The notes under the pieces are model-generated. The model had not been told where the DNA came from, did not search any database, and saw nothing but the letters and a program-made list of their open reading frames with translations. A stretch of 32,608 nucleotides of DNA, taken from Stenotrophomonas_A sp036566925. GTDB lineage: Bacteria; Pseudomonadota; Gammaproteobacteria; Xanthomonadales; Xanthomonadaceae. The DNA is taken from contig DATCVI010000065.1 of assembly GCA_036566925.1 (NCBI GenBank), positions 1 to 32,608 on the forward strand. The letters run 5' to 3'. Numbering within the stretch: the first letter of the stretch is position 1; each line of letters opens with the position of its first letter. This document shows positions 7,988 through 15,736 of this stretch, in pieces. Both the position numbers and the translations under genes were made by a program.

Positions 7988-8755
7988 ATGAAGCGCTCCC
8001 TGATCCTGCTCTACGGCATCGCCTGCTACGCGATATTCCTGGCGACCTTCCTGTATGCGGTCGGCTTCGTCGGTAACTTCGGCGTGCCCAAGGCGATGGA
8101 CTCGCCCCGCGATACGTCCTTGGCCGCCGCCCTGGCCATCAACCTTGCGTTGCTGGCTTTGTTCGCGCTGCAGCACAGCGTGATGGCGCGGCCGGCATTC
8201 AAGCGCGCCTGGACCCGGCTGATCCCTGAGTCAGCCGAACGCAGCACCTACACGCTGCTGTCGAGCCTGGCATTGATCCTGCTGTTCTGGCAGTGGCGGC
8301 CCCTGGGTGGGGTGGTGTGGGATGTAGCGAATCCGCTCGCACGCGGGCTGCTGTATGCGGCGTTCGCTTTCGGTTGGAGCCTGGTGCTGGTCGCCACGTT
8401 CCTGATCAATCACTTCGACTTGTTCGGCCTGCGCCAGGTGTGGCTGCAATTCCGCGGCCGGCCGTATCGGCCACTGCCGTTCAAGACGCCGGGTCCGTAT
8501 CGCCTGGTCCGCCATCCGCTCTACGTCGGCTGGTTCTACGCCTTCTGGGCAACGCCAACGATGACGGTTACGCACTTGCTGTTCGCGCTGATGACCACTG
8601 CCTACATCGTGATCGCGATCCGATGGGAGGAACGTGACCTGGTGGCTGCGTTGCCGGACTACGCGCAGTACCGGCGTGAGGTGCCGATGCTGGTACCGCG
8701 CATGGGGCGGGGGGCGCAGGCGCAGGGCGTGGCATCGCGGAGTCGACCTGTGTAG
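7988..8755 (+). CDS. mddA: Methanethiol S-methyltransferase-like membrane protein
   Basis: The 255-residue protein has about five membrane segments and the signatures of the MddA/NnrU/isoprenylcysteine methyltransferase group: LQHSVMARP near residue 60, INHFDLFGLRQVW near 145, YRLVRHPLYVGW near 175 (the cofactor-binding RHPxYxG motif) and EERDLVA near 217. MddA methylates methanethiol with S-adenosylmethionine to give dimethyl sulfide. The match to remembered MddA sequences is close along the whole chain, including the N-terminal MKRSLILLYG. The start ATG 7988 has GAGG five bases upstream. It is followed 24 bases later by a DUF2306 gene, probably in the same transcript. NnrU is the main alternative name. 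Confidence 0.75.
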   Translation: MKRSLILLYGIACYAIFLATFLYAVGFVGNFGVPKAMDSPRDTSLAAALAINLALLALFALQHSVMARPAFKRAWTRLIPESAERSTYTLLSSLALILLFWQWRPLGGVVWDVANPLARGLLYAAFAFGWSLVLVATFLINHFDLFGLRQVWLQFRGRPYRPLPFKTPGPYRLVRHPLYVGWFYAFWATPTMTVTHLLFALMTTAYIVIAIRWEERDLVAALPDYAQYRREVPMLVPRMGRGAQAQGVASRSRPV

Positions 8756-8779
8756 CCTCTGCCTGGACAAGGGGGGCGC

Positions 8780-9475
8780 ATGGACCAAGGGAGCCGGCAA
8801 TCCAACGCAACCGCAGCATCAAATAGCCTGCTTGGGCGGATTGCCATCGCCCTGGTGCTGCTGGCGCTGACGCTCTGGTGCCTGGATTTCCTGCTTGGCG
8901 TCTTCGGCAAGTACCGCCATGTCGATCCATCGACGTACACGATGTTCTGGACGCGGCGCGCCTGGCTCTGGACGCACCTGGCAGGCGGCACCCTGGCGAT
9001 CTGCCTTGGCCTGGTCCAGTTCCTCACCCAGTGGCCGCGCGCCTTCAACCCCGTGCATCGCTGGACCGGCCGTGGCTACCTCGCCGGCATCCTCATTGCC
9101 GCCACCGGCGCGACCGGGTTGATCGCAACCTCGCCGGCGCCGTTCGCAATTCGCCTGGCCTTCGCCGCCACCGCCTGGGCCTGGCTGATAACCGCGCTAG
9201 TTGGCTTGATGGCGATCGGCCGCGGCCAGGTACAGGTGCATCGGCGCTGGATGATCCGCGCCTATCTGGTGACGCTGGCGCCGATCACTTTCCGCCTGCT
9301 CATCCGCACGCCGGGGGTCATGACCCTTGCCGCGCCACCGGACGTCATCGCGGCGTTGCTATGGGTCAGCTGGGTGTTGCCGCTGGTGGGGTATGAAGTG
9401 GGGCGGCGCACGCTGGCGCTGCTGCGTGGCCGTGCGCGAGCCGTATCGCTTACGCCCCCAGCACCCGCGAAATAG
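8780..9475 (+). CDS. DUF2306 membrane protein
   Basis: The 231-residue protein has about six membrane segments and the DUF2306 hallmarks HRWTGRGYL (near residue 93) and VHRRWMIRAY (near 154), whose conserved His/Arg residues sit at membrane ends. The family's role is not established. A G-rich stretch (GGGGGG) immediately precedes ATG 8780 and could serve as the ribosome binding site. It follows the mddA-like gene with a 24-base gap, so cotranscription is likely. Its last 26 bases overlap the 3' end of the convergent TetR gene. Confidence 0.8.
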   Translation: MDQGSRQSNATAASNSLLGRIAIALVLLALTLWCLDFLLGVFGKYRHVDPSTYTMFWTRRAWLWTHLAGGTLAICLGLVQFLTQWPRAFNPVHRWTGRGYLAGILIAATGATGLIATSPAPFAIRLAFAATAWAWLITALVGLMAIGRGQVQVHRRWMIRAYLVTLAPITFRLLIRTPGVMTLAAPPDVIAALLWVSWVLPLVGYEVGRRTLALLRGRARAVSLTPPAPAK

Positions 9476-10082
9476 CCGCCAGTAACACGGCGCGCACTGT
9501 TTCGGGTGCGAGGTCGGGATCGCGCACCGCACGCATCGCCAGGCCTTCGACCACCACCCGCAGCAGCAGCGTGCGTTCGCGCAGTAATGCCTCATCCACC
9601 TGCGCACCGCGCGCGATATCGTGTTCGCGCAGCCAGTGGCAAACGGCCTCGGTGGTGAGTTTGTCGTGCTTGCGCAGCACGGTGCCTACCGCCGGATCGC
9701 GCTGCGCTTCTGCGGTAATTTCGGCGTACAGGCCAACGTTGGCGATGGCGGTATCCAGGTCGCCGATGGACTCCCCGCGCGCCCATTGCTGATAGCAGGC
9801 AAGCAACCCATCGACCATGTCCAGCGATGCCGGGGTCTGCCCGATCGAGCGCTGGTCTTCTTCCAGCTGGCGCTGGATCAACGCCAGGATCATCGCGCGC
9901 TTGTTGTCGAAGTAGCGATACATCAGGCCCTGGCTGATGCCGGCCTCGGCGGCGATATCGCTGACCGCGGCGGCATGGAAGCCGCGCGCGATGAAGCAGC
10001 GTTGCGCCGCATCGAGGATGCGCACGCGCTGGGCTTCGGCGCGCGCCTGGGCGTTGGAGGAATTCGAATCGGGAGGCGTCAT
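9450..10082 (-). CDS. TetR/AcrR-family transcription regulator
   Basis: The 210-residue protein has an N-terminal TetR DNA-binding domain at about residues 18-65: RILDAAQRCFIARGFHAAAV, then the recognition helix region GISQGLMYRYFDNKRAM. The rest is a helical ligand-binding and dimerisation domain. ATG 10082 gives the normal TetR length; an upstream GTG would add 21 unlike residues. It is divergent from the TonB-receptor/phosphatase operon, and a perfect inverted repeat lies between them at 10132-10147, so it most likely represses that operon and itself. A candidate promoter for its own gene (TTCATT at 10133-10138 and TACCAT at 10111-10116 on the reverse strand, 16-base spacer) overlaps the repeat. 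The inducer is unknown. Confidence 0.88.
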   Translation of the reverse strand: MTPPDSNSSNAQARAEAQRVRILDAAQRCFIARGFHAAAVSDIAAEAGISQGLMYRYFDNKRAMILALIQRQLEEDQRSIGQTPASLDMVDGLLACYQQWARGESIGDLDTAIANVGLYAEITAEAQRDPAVGTVLRKHDKLTTEAVCHWLREHDIARGAQVDEALLRERTLLLRVVVEGLAMRAVRDPDLAPETVRAVLLAAISRVLGA

Positions 10083-10131
10083 CGTCTGGCCGTGGTGTCG
10101 TTCAAGCGGGATGGTAGTGCAAGCGAAAACA

Positions 10132-10147
10132 GAATGAACAGTCATTC
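10132..10147. promoter_or_regulatory. Probable TetR operator (inverted repeat)
   Basis: GAATGA-ACAG-TCATTC is a perfect 6-base inverted repeat with a 4-base spacer. It sits between the divergent TetR gene and TonB-receptor gene, the usual place for a TetR-family operator, and overlaps a possible -35 element of the regulator gene. Confidence 0.55.
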
Positions 10148-10212
10148 ATCTGTCATGGGCGGTGCGCAGACTGCGCCGGCTTGCTCCCCACCTCCCCTCG
10201 CGAACGGACCCC

Positions 10213-12534
10213 ATGCGTCACACCTTCTCTCGTGTCGTCCTGCGCCCGCAGGTGCTAGCTCTTTCCATTGCGGCCTTGCTGCCGACGCTGGCCATTGCCG
10301 CCGAGCCCGCGGACCCAGCGCCGGCGCCGGCACCTGCACCGGCGCCCGATTCGGCCAATGCAGCCGCCAATATCGTTGCCCTCGACCAGGTCGTGGTCAC
10401 CGCGCAGAAGCGCGCCACCAACCTGCAGGAAACGCCGATCTCGGTGTCGGTGGTCGATGCCGAAATGCTCAAGGACCGCAGCGCGATCTCGCTCGGCAGC
10501 TTCGCCGATGGCTCGATCCCATCGCTGCGGGTAACGCCGTTCGCTACGCGTAGCTCGGCGCTGAACATCGGCATTCGCGGCATCGGTGCGTCGGGCGATG
10601 CCAACCAGCCGGCGCGCGATGCCGGTGTCGGCATCTATGTGGATGGGGTTTTCCTCGGCCGTGCCCAGGGCCTGGGCAGCATGTTGTACGACGTCGAGCG
10701 CATCGAAGTGCTGAAGGGGCCGCAGGGCACGTTGTTCGGCCGCAATACCGAAGGCGGCGCGTTGAGCATCGTCACCAAGCAGCCGACCGGTGAGTTCGGC
10801 GGCCAGGTCAGTGCCGGCGTGTCGAACTACAGCGGCTACAACAGCGCGTTGCACCTGGACTTGCCCAAGGTCGGCGATGTCAGCTTCAAGATCGACGCGG
10901 TACAGGCCAAGCGCGGCGGCACCACCGACAACCCGATGCGCGGCGAGCAGGACTTCAACAGCTACGACAAACGCGGCGCGCGCCTGAGCGCGCTGTGGCA
11001 GCCGAGCGATGATTTCTCGGCGCTGTACGCCTTCGACCGTTCCTACGACGCTACGACGCCGTACCACACCCAGGTGCTGGTGCCCGGGCCGTACCTGAGC
11101 CCGCTGCAGAAGGCCGGCGCCAGTCAAGACCGGCGCGACAGTTCCATCCTCGGCGGCCCGCAGGAAGACAACATCGGCCGCGGCAGCGGCCACTTGCTCA
11201 ATCTGAGCTGGACCCTGAGCGACAGCCTGGAGTTGAAGTCGATCAGCTCCTACCGAGAACTGGAACAGGGCCAGTTCGACATGGGCCTGGTCGATGCGAT
11301 TTCCGCCTACGGCGGCGCTGGCACCCCGTTCGGCCGCTACAGCCTGGCGCAGGTCTACCAGCACCAATACAGCCAGGAATTCCAGCTGATCGGCAACACC
11401 TCGCAGGTGCAGTACCTGGTCGGCGCGTTCTACTACCACGAGACCGCCGGCGACAACGCGCAGACGCCGAACATGCTGGTCTGGGGCCCGGGCGGCAACA
11501 GCTATACGCTCAATCCGGCCACCAACCCGTTGAACCTGGACACGGTGCGCATCGATCGTGCCAGCAAGGCCTGGACCGACAGCCTCGGCCTGTTCGGCCA
11601 GGCGACCTGGACGCCGGCCTCGCTGGAGCAGCTGCACCTGACCGCCGGTGGCCGCTACACCCGCGACGACAAGAACGGCGATCTCTACATCGTCAACGGC
11701 GTCGGCACCGACTTGAGCTTCGACGATTCGTGGGGCCGCTTCGACCCGATGCTCAACGTCGCCTACGACCTCGGCGCCAACGCGATGGTGTACGCCAAGT
11801 ACAGCACCGGCTTCAAGGCCGGCGGCGCCAACTCGCGCTCGACCACCTACACCGCGTTCGACCCGGAAGAAGTGACCGCTTTCGAGCTCGGCTTCAAGTC
11901 GCAGTTCTGGGACAACCGCGCACGCTTCAACCTGGCGCTGTTCGATTCCAAGATCGAGCACAAGCAGGTCGACTTCACCTTGCCGTTCGACCCCAACAGC
12001 GGCGAGACCCGCACCACCATGGTGACCACCAACGCACTGAGCGATGGCAAGTCGCGCGGCGCCGAGCTGGAATTCAGCATCATGCCGGTGGACAACCTGA
12101 CCTTCAGTTTCAACCACGCCTATACCGACATCGATGCGATCACCGCGATCGATCCGTTCGGCGCCGGCGTGCAGGTGACGGTGCAGCCGCTGCTGGCACC
12201 GAAGAACGCCAGCAGCCTGGCCATCGACTACTGGCTGCCGTTCGCCAATGCCTCGGCGTTGAAGTTCCATGTCGACGGCAACTGGTCCGATGGCTTCTAC
12301 ACCAGCGAATACGACCAGACCCTCACCGACAGCTCGTTCGTGGTCAACGCGCGCATCGCCCTGGTCGATGTGCCGCTGGACGCCAACGGCAGCACGATGG
12401 AATTTTCGCTGTGGTCTCGCAACCTGCTCGACGAAGAGCACCTGTTCTACAAGCTCAATAACGCCGCGCTCGGCCAGACCGGCATCTTCAACGACCCGCG
12501 CACCTTTGGCCTGGACGTGGCCGTGCGCTTCTAA
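10213..12534 (+). CDS. TonB-dependent outer-membrane receptor
   Basis: The 773-residue protein has a signal peptide (residues 1 to about 30, ending LAIAA) followed by a short Ala-Pro repeat, a TonB-box-like DQVVVTAQKR near residue 58, a plug domain (about 60-180, with RIEVLKGPQGTLFGRNTEGG) and a 22-strand barrel ending in the terminal Phe of FGLDVAVRF. These receptors use TonB-ExbBD energy to import large or scarce ligands across the outer membrane. The plug and barrel style is that of the broad siderophore/carbohydrate/aromatic-compound group common in xanthomonads and sphingomonads; the ligand cannot be read from sequence. It is 18 bases upstream of an exported phosphatase gene, in one operon, and under likely control of the divergent TetR regulator. 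Confidence 0.93.
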   Translation: MRHTFSRVVLRPQVLALSIAALLPTLAIAAEPADPAPAPAPAPAPDSANAAANIVALDQVVVTAQKRATNLQETPISVSVVDAEMLKDRSAISLGSFADGSIPSLRVTPFATRSSALNIGIRGIGASGDANQPARDAGVGIYVDGVFLGRAQGLGSMLYDVERIEVLKGPQGTLFGRNTEGGALSIVTKQPTGEFGGQVSAGVSNYSGYNSALHLDLPKVGDVSFKIDAVQAKRGGTTDNPMRGEQDFNSYDKRGARLSALWQPSDDFSALYAFDRSYDATTPYHTQVLVPGPYLSPLQKAGASQDRRDSSILGGPQEDNIGRGSGHLLNLSWTLSDSLELKSISSYRELEQGQFDMGLVDAISAYGGAGTPFGRYSLAQVYQHQYSQEFQLIGNTSQVQYLVGAFYYHETAGDNAQTPNMLVWGPGGNSYTLNPATNPLNLDTVRIDRASKAWTDSLGLFGQATWTPASLEQLHLTAGGRYTRDDKNGDLYIVNGVGTDLSFDDSWGRFDPMLNVAYDLGANAMVYAKYSTGFKAGGANSRSTTYTAFDPEEVTAFELGFKSQFWDNRARFNLALFDSKIEHKQVDFTLPFDPNSGETRTTMVTTNALSDGKSRGAELEFSIMPVDNLTFSFNHAYTDIDAITAIDPFGAGVQVTVQPLLAPKNASSLAIDYWLPFANASALKFHVDGNWSDGFYTSEYDQTLTDSSFVVNARIALVDVPLDANGSTMEFSLWSRNLLDEEHLFYKLNNAALGQTGIFNDPRTFGLDVAVRF

Positions 12535-12552
12535 GACCCCTGGAGCCAGCAG

Positions 12553-13473
12553 ATGAACAAGCACCACAAGCACGAACTCGCCCTCGCCCTGGCGTTGGTA
12601 CTGGCGACCGCCACCGCAAGCGCACAGGTCGCGCAGCCGGTCCCGGCGCCGCAGGCCAGCACCACCGCACAGGCCGCGCGCACGGCGCCGGCCAACGTGC
12701 AGCCGCGTGCCGATGACGCCAAGCGGGTGATCCCGTTGCAGGGTGCCTGGAACGCTCGCACGTTCGCCGGTCTGCAAGGCAAGCACGGGCCGATCCCGGC
12801 CACGGCCTTCGTCCGCACCGCCGACCTCAGCCGTCTGACCGCGGCCGATCGCGATGCATTGGCCGCCGCGGGCGTTACGCTGGACATCGACCTGCGCACG
12901 GGCGATGAAGAATCCCAGTCGCACGACGTGCTGGCCGACGATGCGCGCTTCGACTACCAGCGCGTTTCGCTGATGGGCACCGAGAAGATGGACCTGCAGC
13001 AGCTGATGACCAGCTTCCCGGACAGCCTCGGCGCGGCGTACACGCAATGGCTGGGCAGCAACAAGCCGCAGTTCAAGCAGGTGTTCCAGCTGATGGCCGC
13101 GCAGGAAGAGGGCACCGTGCTGTTCCACTGCACCGCCGGCAAGGACCGCACCGGCATTATCTCCGGCCTGCTGCTCGACCTGGCCGGCGTGCCACGCGCC
13201 GACATCGTGCACAACTACGCCATCTCGGCCCACTACCTGGAAGGCCAGCCCAAGGACAGCGCGATGAACGCGCAGATGATGGAAGTGATGCGCCAGCATC
13301 CGGAAATCGCCAAGAAGTTGGCGGGCATGGGCGGGACCGCACCGGACAACATGGAAATGTTCCTGGACGCGTTGCATCAGCAGTACGGCGGCGCGGCGGG
13401 GTACTTGAAGGCTGTTGGCCTGAGCGACGAGGACATTCGTAGCCTGAAGGTCCGGCTCGGCCAGGCCGGCTGA
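12553..13473 (+). CDS. Exported tyrosine/lipid phosphatase (MptpB-like)
   Basis: This 306-residue protein has a signal peptide (residues 1-24, ending TASA) and a phosphatase domain of the Y_phosphatase3 type. The P-loop is HCTAGKDRTG with nucleophile Cys193 and Arg199, and IDLRTGDEE lies at 112-120. The Lys in the P-loop (GKDR) is typical of MptpB and LipA enzymes, which dephosphorylate phosphoinositides as well as phosphotyrosine. It should act in the periplasm or outside the cell. A good ribosome site (GGAG, seven bases before ATG 12553) follows the receptor gene after 18 bases. Pairing with a TonB receptor suggests that it removes phosphate from a substrate before or after uptake; this is inference. 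Confidence 0.88.
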   Translation: MNKHHKHELALALALVLATATASAQVAQPVPAPQASTTAQAARTAPANVQPRADDAKRVIPLQGAWNARTFAGLQGKHGPIPATAFVRTADLSRLTAADRDALAAAGVTLDIDLRTGDEESQSHDVLADDARFDYQRVSLMGTEKMDLQQLMTSFPDSLGAAYTQWLGSNKPQFKQVFQLMAAQEEGTVLFHCTAGKDRTGIISGLLLDLAGVPRADIVHNYAISAHYLEGQPKDSAMNAQMMEVMRQHPEIAKKLAGMGGTAPDNMEMFLDALHQQYGGAAGYLKAVGLSDEDIRSLKVRLGQAG

Positions 13474-13500
13474 GCGACTGCTCCCTGCGCGGCAAGCATC

Positions 13501-13531
13501 GGAATCTCCGATATCGACTATCGGAGATTCC
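13501..13531. terminator. Perfect 13-base-pair hairpin after the phosphatase gene
   Basis: GGAATCTCCGATA (13501-13513) and TATCGGAGATTCC (13519-13531) are exact reverse complements with a 5-base loop, 27 bases past the phosphatase stop. Only a mixed pyrimidine tract follows, not a clean T run. It is most simply the operon's transcription end, but it could instead be an operator for the SDR gene 80 bases downstream. Confidence 0.55.
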
Positions 13532-13610
13532 CGCTTCCTTCTTGCTGGCCGCTGCAGATACTGGCTTCTCCCACGCGCCGTCGCAGGTGCGCAAACCAAG
13601 GAGAAGACCT

Positions 13611-14345
13611 TTGCAGCAAGAAACAACAACCGAGCACGTGCTGATTGCCGGTGGCAGCTCGGGCATGGGGTTGGCACTGGCCGCGCAGCTGCTTGATGAA
13701 GGCTGCCAGGTCACCATCGTCGGACGCGCACCCGAGCGCTTGGCGCAGGCGCGGCAGCGTCTGGGCGATCACCCGCAACTGCAGGCGTATTCCGCCGACA
13801 TCACCGATGAAGCGGCGGTGGAGCGACTGTTCGCGCAAGTCGGGCAGGTTTCCCACATCGTCTCGACCGCCGCCGACGTCAGCGGGGTGTATGTGCCATT
13901 GCAGGAAATGAACCCGGCGGTAGCGCGGCGGGTGATCGACTCCAAAGTCATGGCGCCCCTCCTGCTGGCCAAGCACGGTGCCCCCAGGTTGCTGCCCGGC
14001 GGCTCCCTCACTTTCACTTCCGGCATCGCCGCCTATCGCCCCAGCGCGAAAGGATCGGTCGTGGCGGCCATCAATGGCGCAATCGAATCACTGGTGTACG
14101 CGCTGGCGGTGGAACTGGCGCCGATCCGCGTCAATGCGGTGTCGCCGGGCTGGGTGGATACACCGATCTGGACATCGGTGGCCGGCGAGGCGAAGGCGGG
14201 CATGCTCGAGGCGATGGCCAAGCGCCTGCCGGTCGGCCGGATCGGGCGGCCGGAGGATATTGCCCAGGCCATCGCCGCGGTCATGCGCAATGGTTTCATG
14301 TCAGGCACGGTGGTGCATGTCGATGGCGGTCAGCGCCTGGTTTGA
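13611..14345 (+). CDS. SDR-family protein lacking the YxxxK pair
   Basis: The 244-residue protein has the Rossmann fold of short-chain dehydrogenases: GGSSGMG at residues 14-20 binds NAD(P), SADITD lies at 61-66, VNAVSPGWVDTP at 174-185, and the C-terminus ends VHVDGGQRLV. The segment that normally carries Ser and Tyr-x-x-x-Lys reads TSGIAAYRPSAKGSVVAAIN (136-155); the positions expected for Tyr and Lys hold Val and Ile/Asn. A known side branch of SDRs shares this, so catalysis may differ or be absent. The start is TTG 13611, with AAGGAG (13598-13603) seven bases upstream; no ATG is suitably placed. Its end overlaps the convergent LysR gene by 16 bases. Confidence 0.85.
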   Translation: MQQETTTEHVLIAGGSSGMGLALAAQLLDEGCQVTIVGRAPERLAQARQRLGDHPQLQAYSADITDEAAVERLFAQVGQVSHIVSTAADVSGVYVPLQEMNPAVARRVIDSKVMAPLLLAKHGAPRLLPGGSLTFTSGIAAYRPSAKGSVVAAINGAIESLVYALAVELAPIRVNAVSPGWVDTPIWTSVAGEAKAGMLEAMAKRLPVGRIGRPEDIAQAIAAVMRNGFMSGTVVHVDGGQRLV

Positions 14346-15226
14346 GCCTCCACCAGCGTTCGTGCCAACTCCCGGCAGGCCGTCGCTGCCGGCGACAGCG
14401 GCCGCCGGCGGTGCCAGAGCAAGCGGATCGGCGTGCTGCGCCCTTCTCCGTGCCAAGGCACCGCGTGGCGTCCGGGGCGTCCGCCAAGCACGGCGGCAGG
14501 CACCAGCGCACAGCCTTGCCCTGCTTCCACCAGGCCGCGGATCGTTGCCAGGCTGGCGTACTGGCCAATGCGCCGTGGGCTCCGCTCAGGGTCGGATGCA
14601 AAAGCACCGTCGAACATGCTGCGGTAGACGCAACCGGGTGACGTGACCAGGAAGTCTTCTCCGGCAATATCTTCGCTGCCGAGGGAAGTGCGCGAAGCCA
14701 GGCGATGGCCAGGCGGCAGCAGCACCAGCAGCGCTTCTCCCGCGATCACCTCGCTATCCAGGTCGCCTGCCTGCGGTGCCGCGCCATAGACCACTGCGAG
14801 GTCGATGTCGTCGGCGAGGACGCGCTCGCGCAGGCTGCCACTGTCGCCCGTGGTCAGCTCGACCTGCACGCCGGGGTATTCCCGGCCGAGCGTAGCGAGT
14901 ACCGCCGGCAGGTAGGCGCTGCAGAGCGTTTCCAAGCCCCCGATTCGCAAAGGACCACAAATAGCCGTGGCCGCCGAGGTAACGGCCTCGTAGGCCTGCT
15001 CGGCCCGACGCAGCAGATCCTGTGCATGGACCAGCAGCTGCTCGCCCGCCGGAGTCAGCGTCAGCTGACGGCGCGACCGCTCGAACAGAATCGCGTCCAG
15101 GTCCGATTCGAGTGCCTGCATTTGCTCGGAAACGGTGGATTGCGAAAGATGCAGGCGTTCGGCAGCGCGGGAGAAATTCAAGCTGCGCGCGACCGCGACG
15201 AAAGTTTTCAGATGGCGCAACTGCAT
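14330..15226 (-). CDS. LysR-family transcription regulator
   Basis: The 298-residue protein has a typical N-terminal winged helix (residues 1-60: MQLRHLKTFVAVARSLNFSR, then LSQSTVSEQMQALE) and a periplasmic-binding-protein-like effector domain (about 90-290). ATG 15226 gives the classic LysR start; further upstream codons of the frame are unlike the family. It converges on, and overlaps by 16 bases, the SDR gene, so the two are likely to be functionally linked although not divergent in the usual LysR manner. The effector is unknown. Confidence 0.88.
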   Translation of the reverse strand: MQLRHLKTFVAVARSLNFSRAAERLHLSQSTVSEQMQALESDLDAILFERSRRQLTLTPAGEQLLVHAQDLLRRAEQAYEAVTSAATAICGPLRIGGLETLCSAYLPAVLATLGREYPGVQVELTTGDSGSLRERVLADDIDLAVVYGAAPQAGDLDSEVIAGEALLVLLPPGHRLASRTSLGSEDIAGEDFLVTSPGCVYRSMFDGAFASDPERSPRRIGQYASLATIRGLVEAGQGCALVPAAVLGGRPGRHAVPWHGEGRSTPIRLLWHRRRPLSPAATACRELARTLVEAQTRR

Positions 15227-15431
15227 CGGATTGCCCGCGGGGAGGAGAAGTGCCCGCAAGGCCAGCCGGGCGCGATCAAGCAGAGGGCCAGATTGTAAGT
15301 CGGCCCCGGCTCCATGCGGCCCCGGGACGGGGCTTTGAAGCATTCAGGACGCCAGCGAAAACACTACGCAGCCCTAACGCTTAGCGGCGCAGCCTTGGTC
15401 TGCGACACCCCCCTCAACCGGAGCGCCAACC

Positions 15432-15554
15432 ATGGCCAACCAGCAGAACCAGCGTCAGCAGGGCGATAACACCGACTCGCAGAACGACAGCCAGCGCCGC
15501 CAGCAGGAACAGCAGCAGCAACAGCAGCAGGGCGGGGCCGAGGAAGAAGAATAA
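15432..15554 (+). CDS. 40-residue Gln-rich acidic-tailed small protein
   Basis: An ATG at 15432, preceded by GGAG (15420-15423) eight bases upstream, opens a 40-codon frame. The product starts MANQQNQRQQGDNTDSQN, contains about 16 Gln, and ends GGAEEEE. It is predicted to be disordered and soluble. It has its own strong terminator at 15577-15611, which supports it as a real transcription unit. Small Gln-rich proteins of this type recur in Xanthomonadales as I remember, but no function is known. Confidence 0.65.
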   Translation: MANQQNQRQQGDNTDSQNDSQRRQQEQQQQQQQGGAEEEE

Positions 15555-15576
15555 GCGTCCTCCCCGATTGGGATGA

Positions 15577-15611
15577 GCAAAGGGCTGCCGGGTGCAGCCC
15601 TTTGCGTTTTC
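15577..15611 (+). terminator. Intrinsic terminator
   Basis: GCAAAGGGCTGC (15577-15588) pairs perfectly with GCAGCCCTTTGC (15594-15605) around a 5-base loop, followed by GTTTTC. It lies 22 bases after the Gln-rich gene. Confidence 0.9.
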
Positions 15612-15736
15612 TGCGTCCCAGGCGCCTACCGCAGAATCCACGCGCGCTTCGCAAACGCATCTCGGCGCTTTCACGGGCCAACGCGCAGCCTCCCCGCTGC
15701 CCGCTGCAGTGACAGCGATACAGGAGCGCCAACGCG

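Noticed and set aside
7988..8755. Naming the methyltransferase NnrU
   Set aside because: NnrU is a related family, but the RHPLYVG and EERDL motifs and the N-terminus fit MddA-type proteins better.
10318..10347. Ala-Pro repeat codons at the start of the TonB receptor
   Set aside because: This is a common linker after the signal peptide and not evidence of a mobile or variable repeat.
10255..13677. A 1140-codon open frame on the reverse strand
   Set aside because: It is antisense to the TonB receptor and phosphatase genes, spans their intergenic gap and has no recognisable domain.
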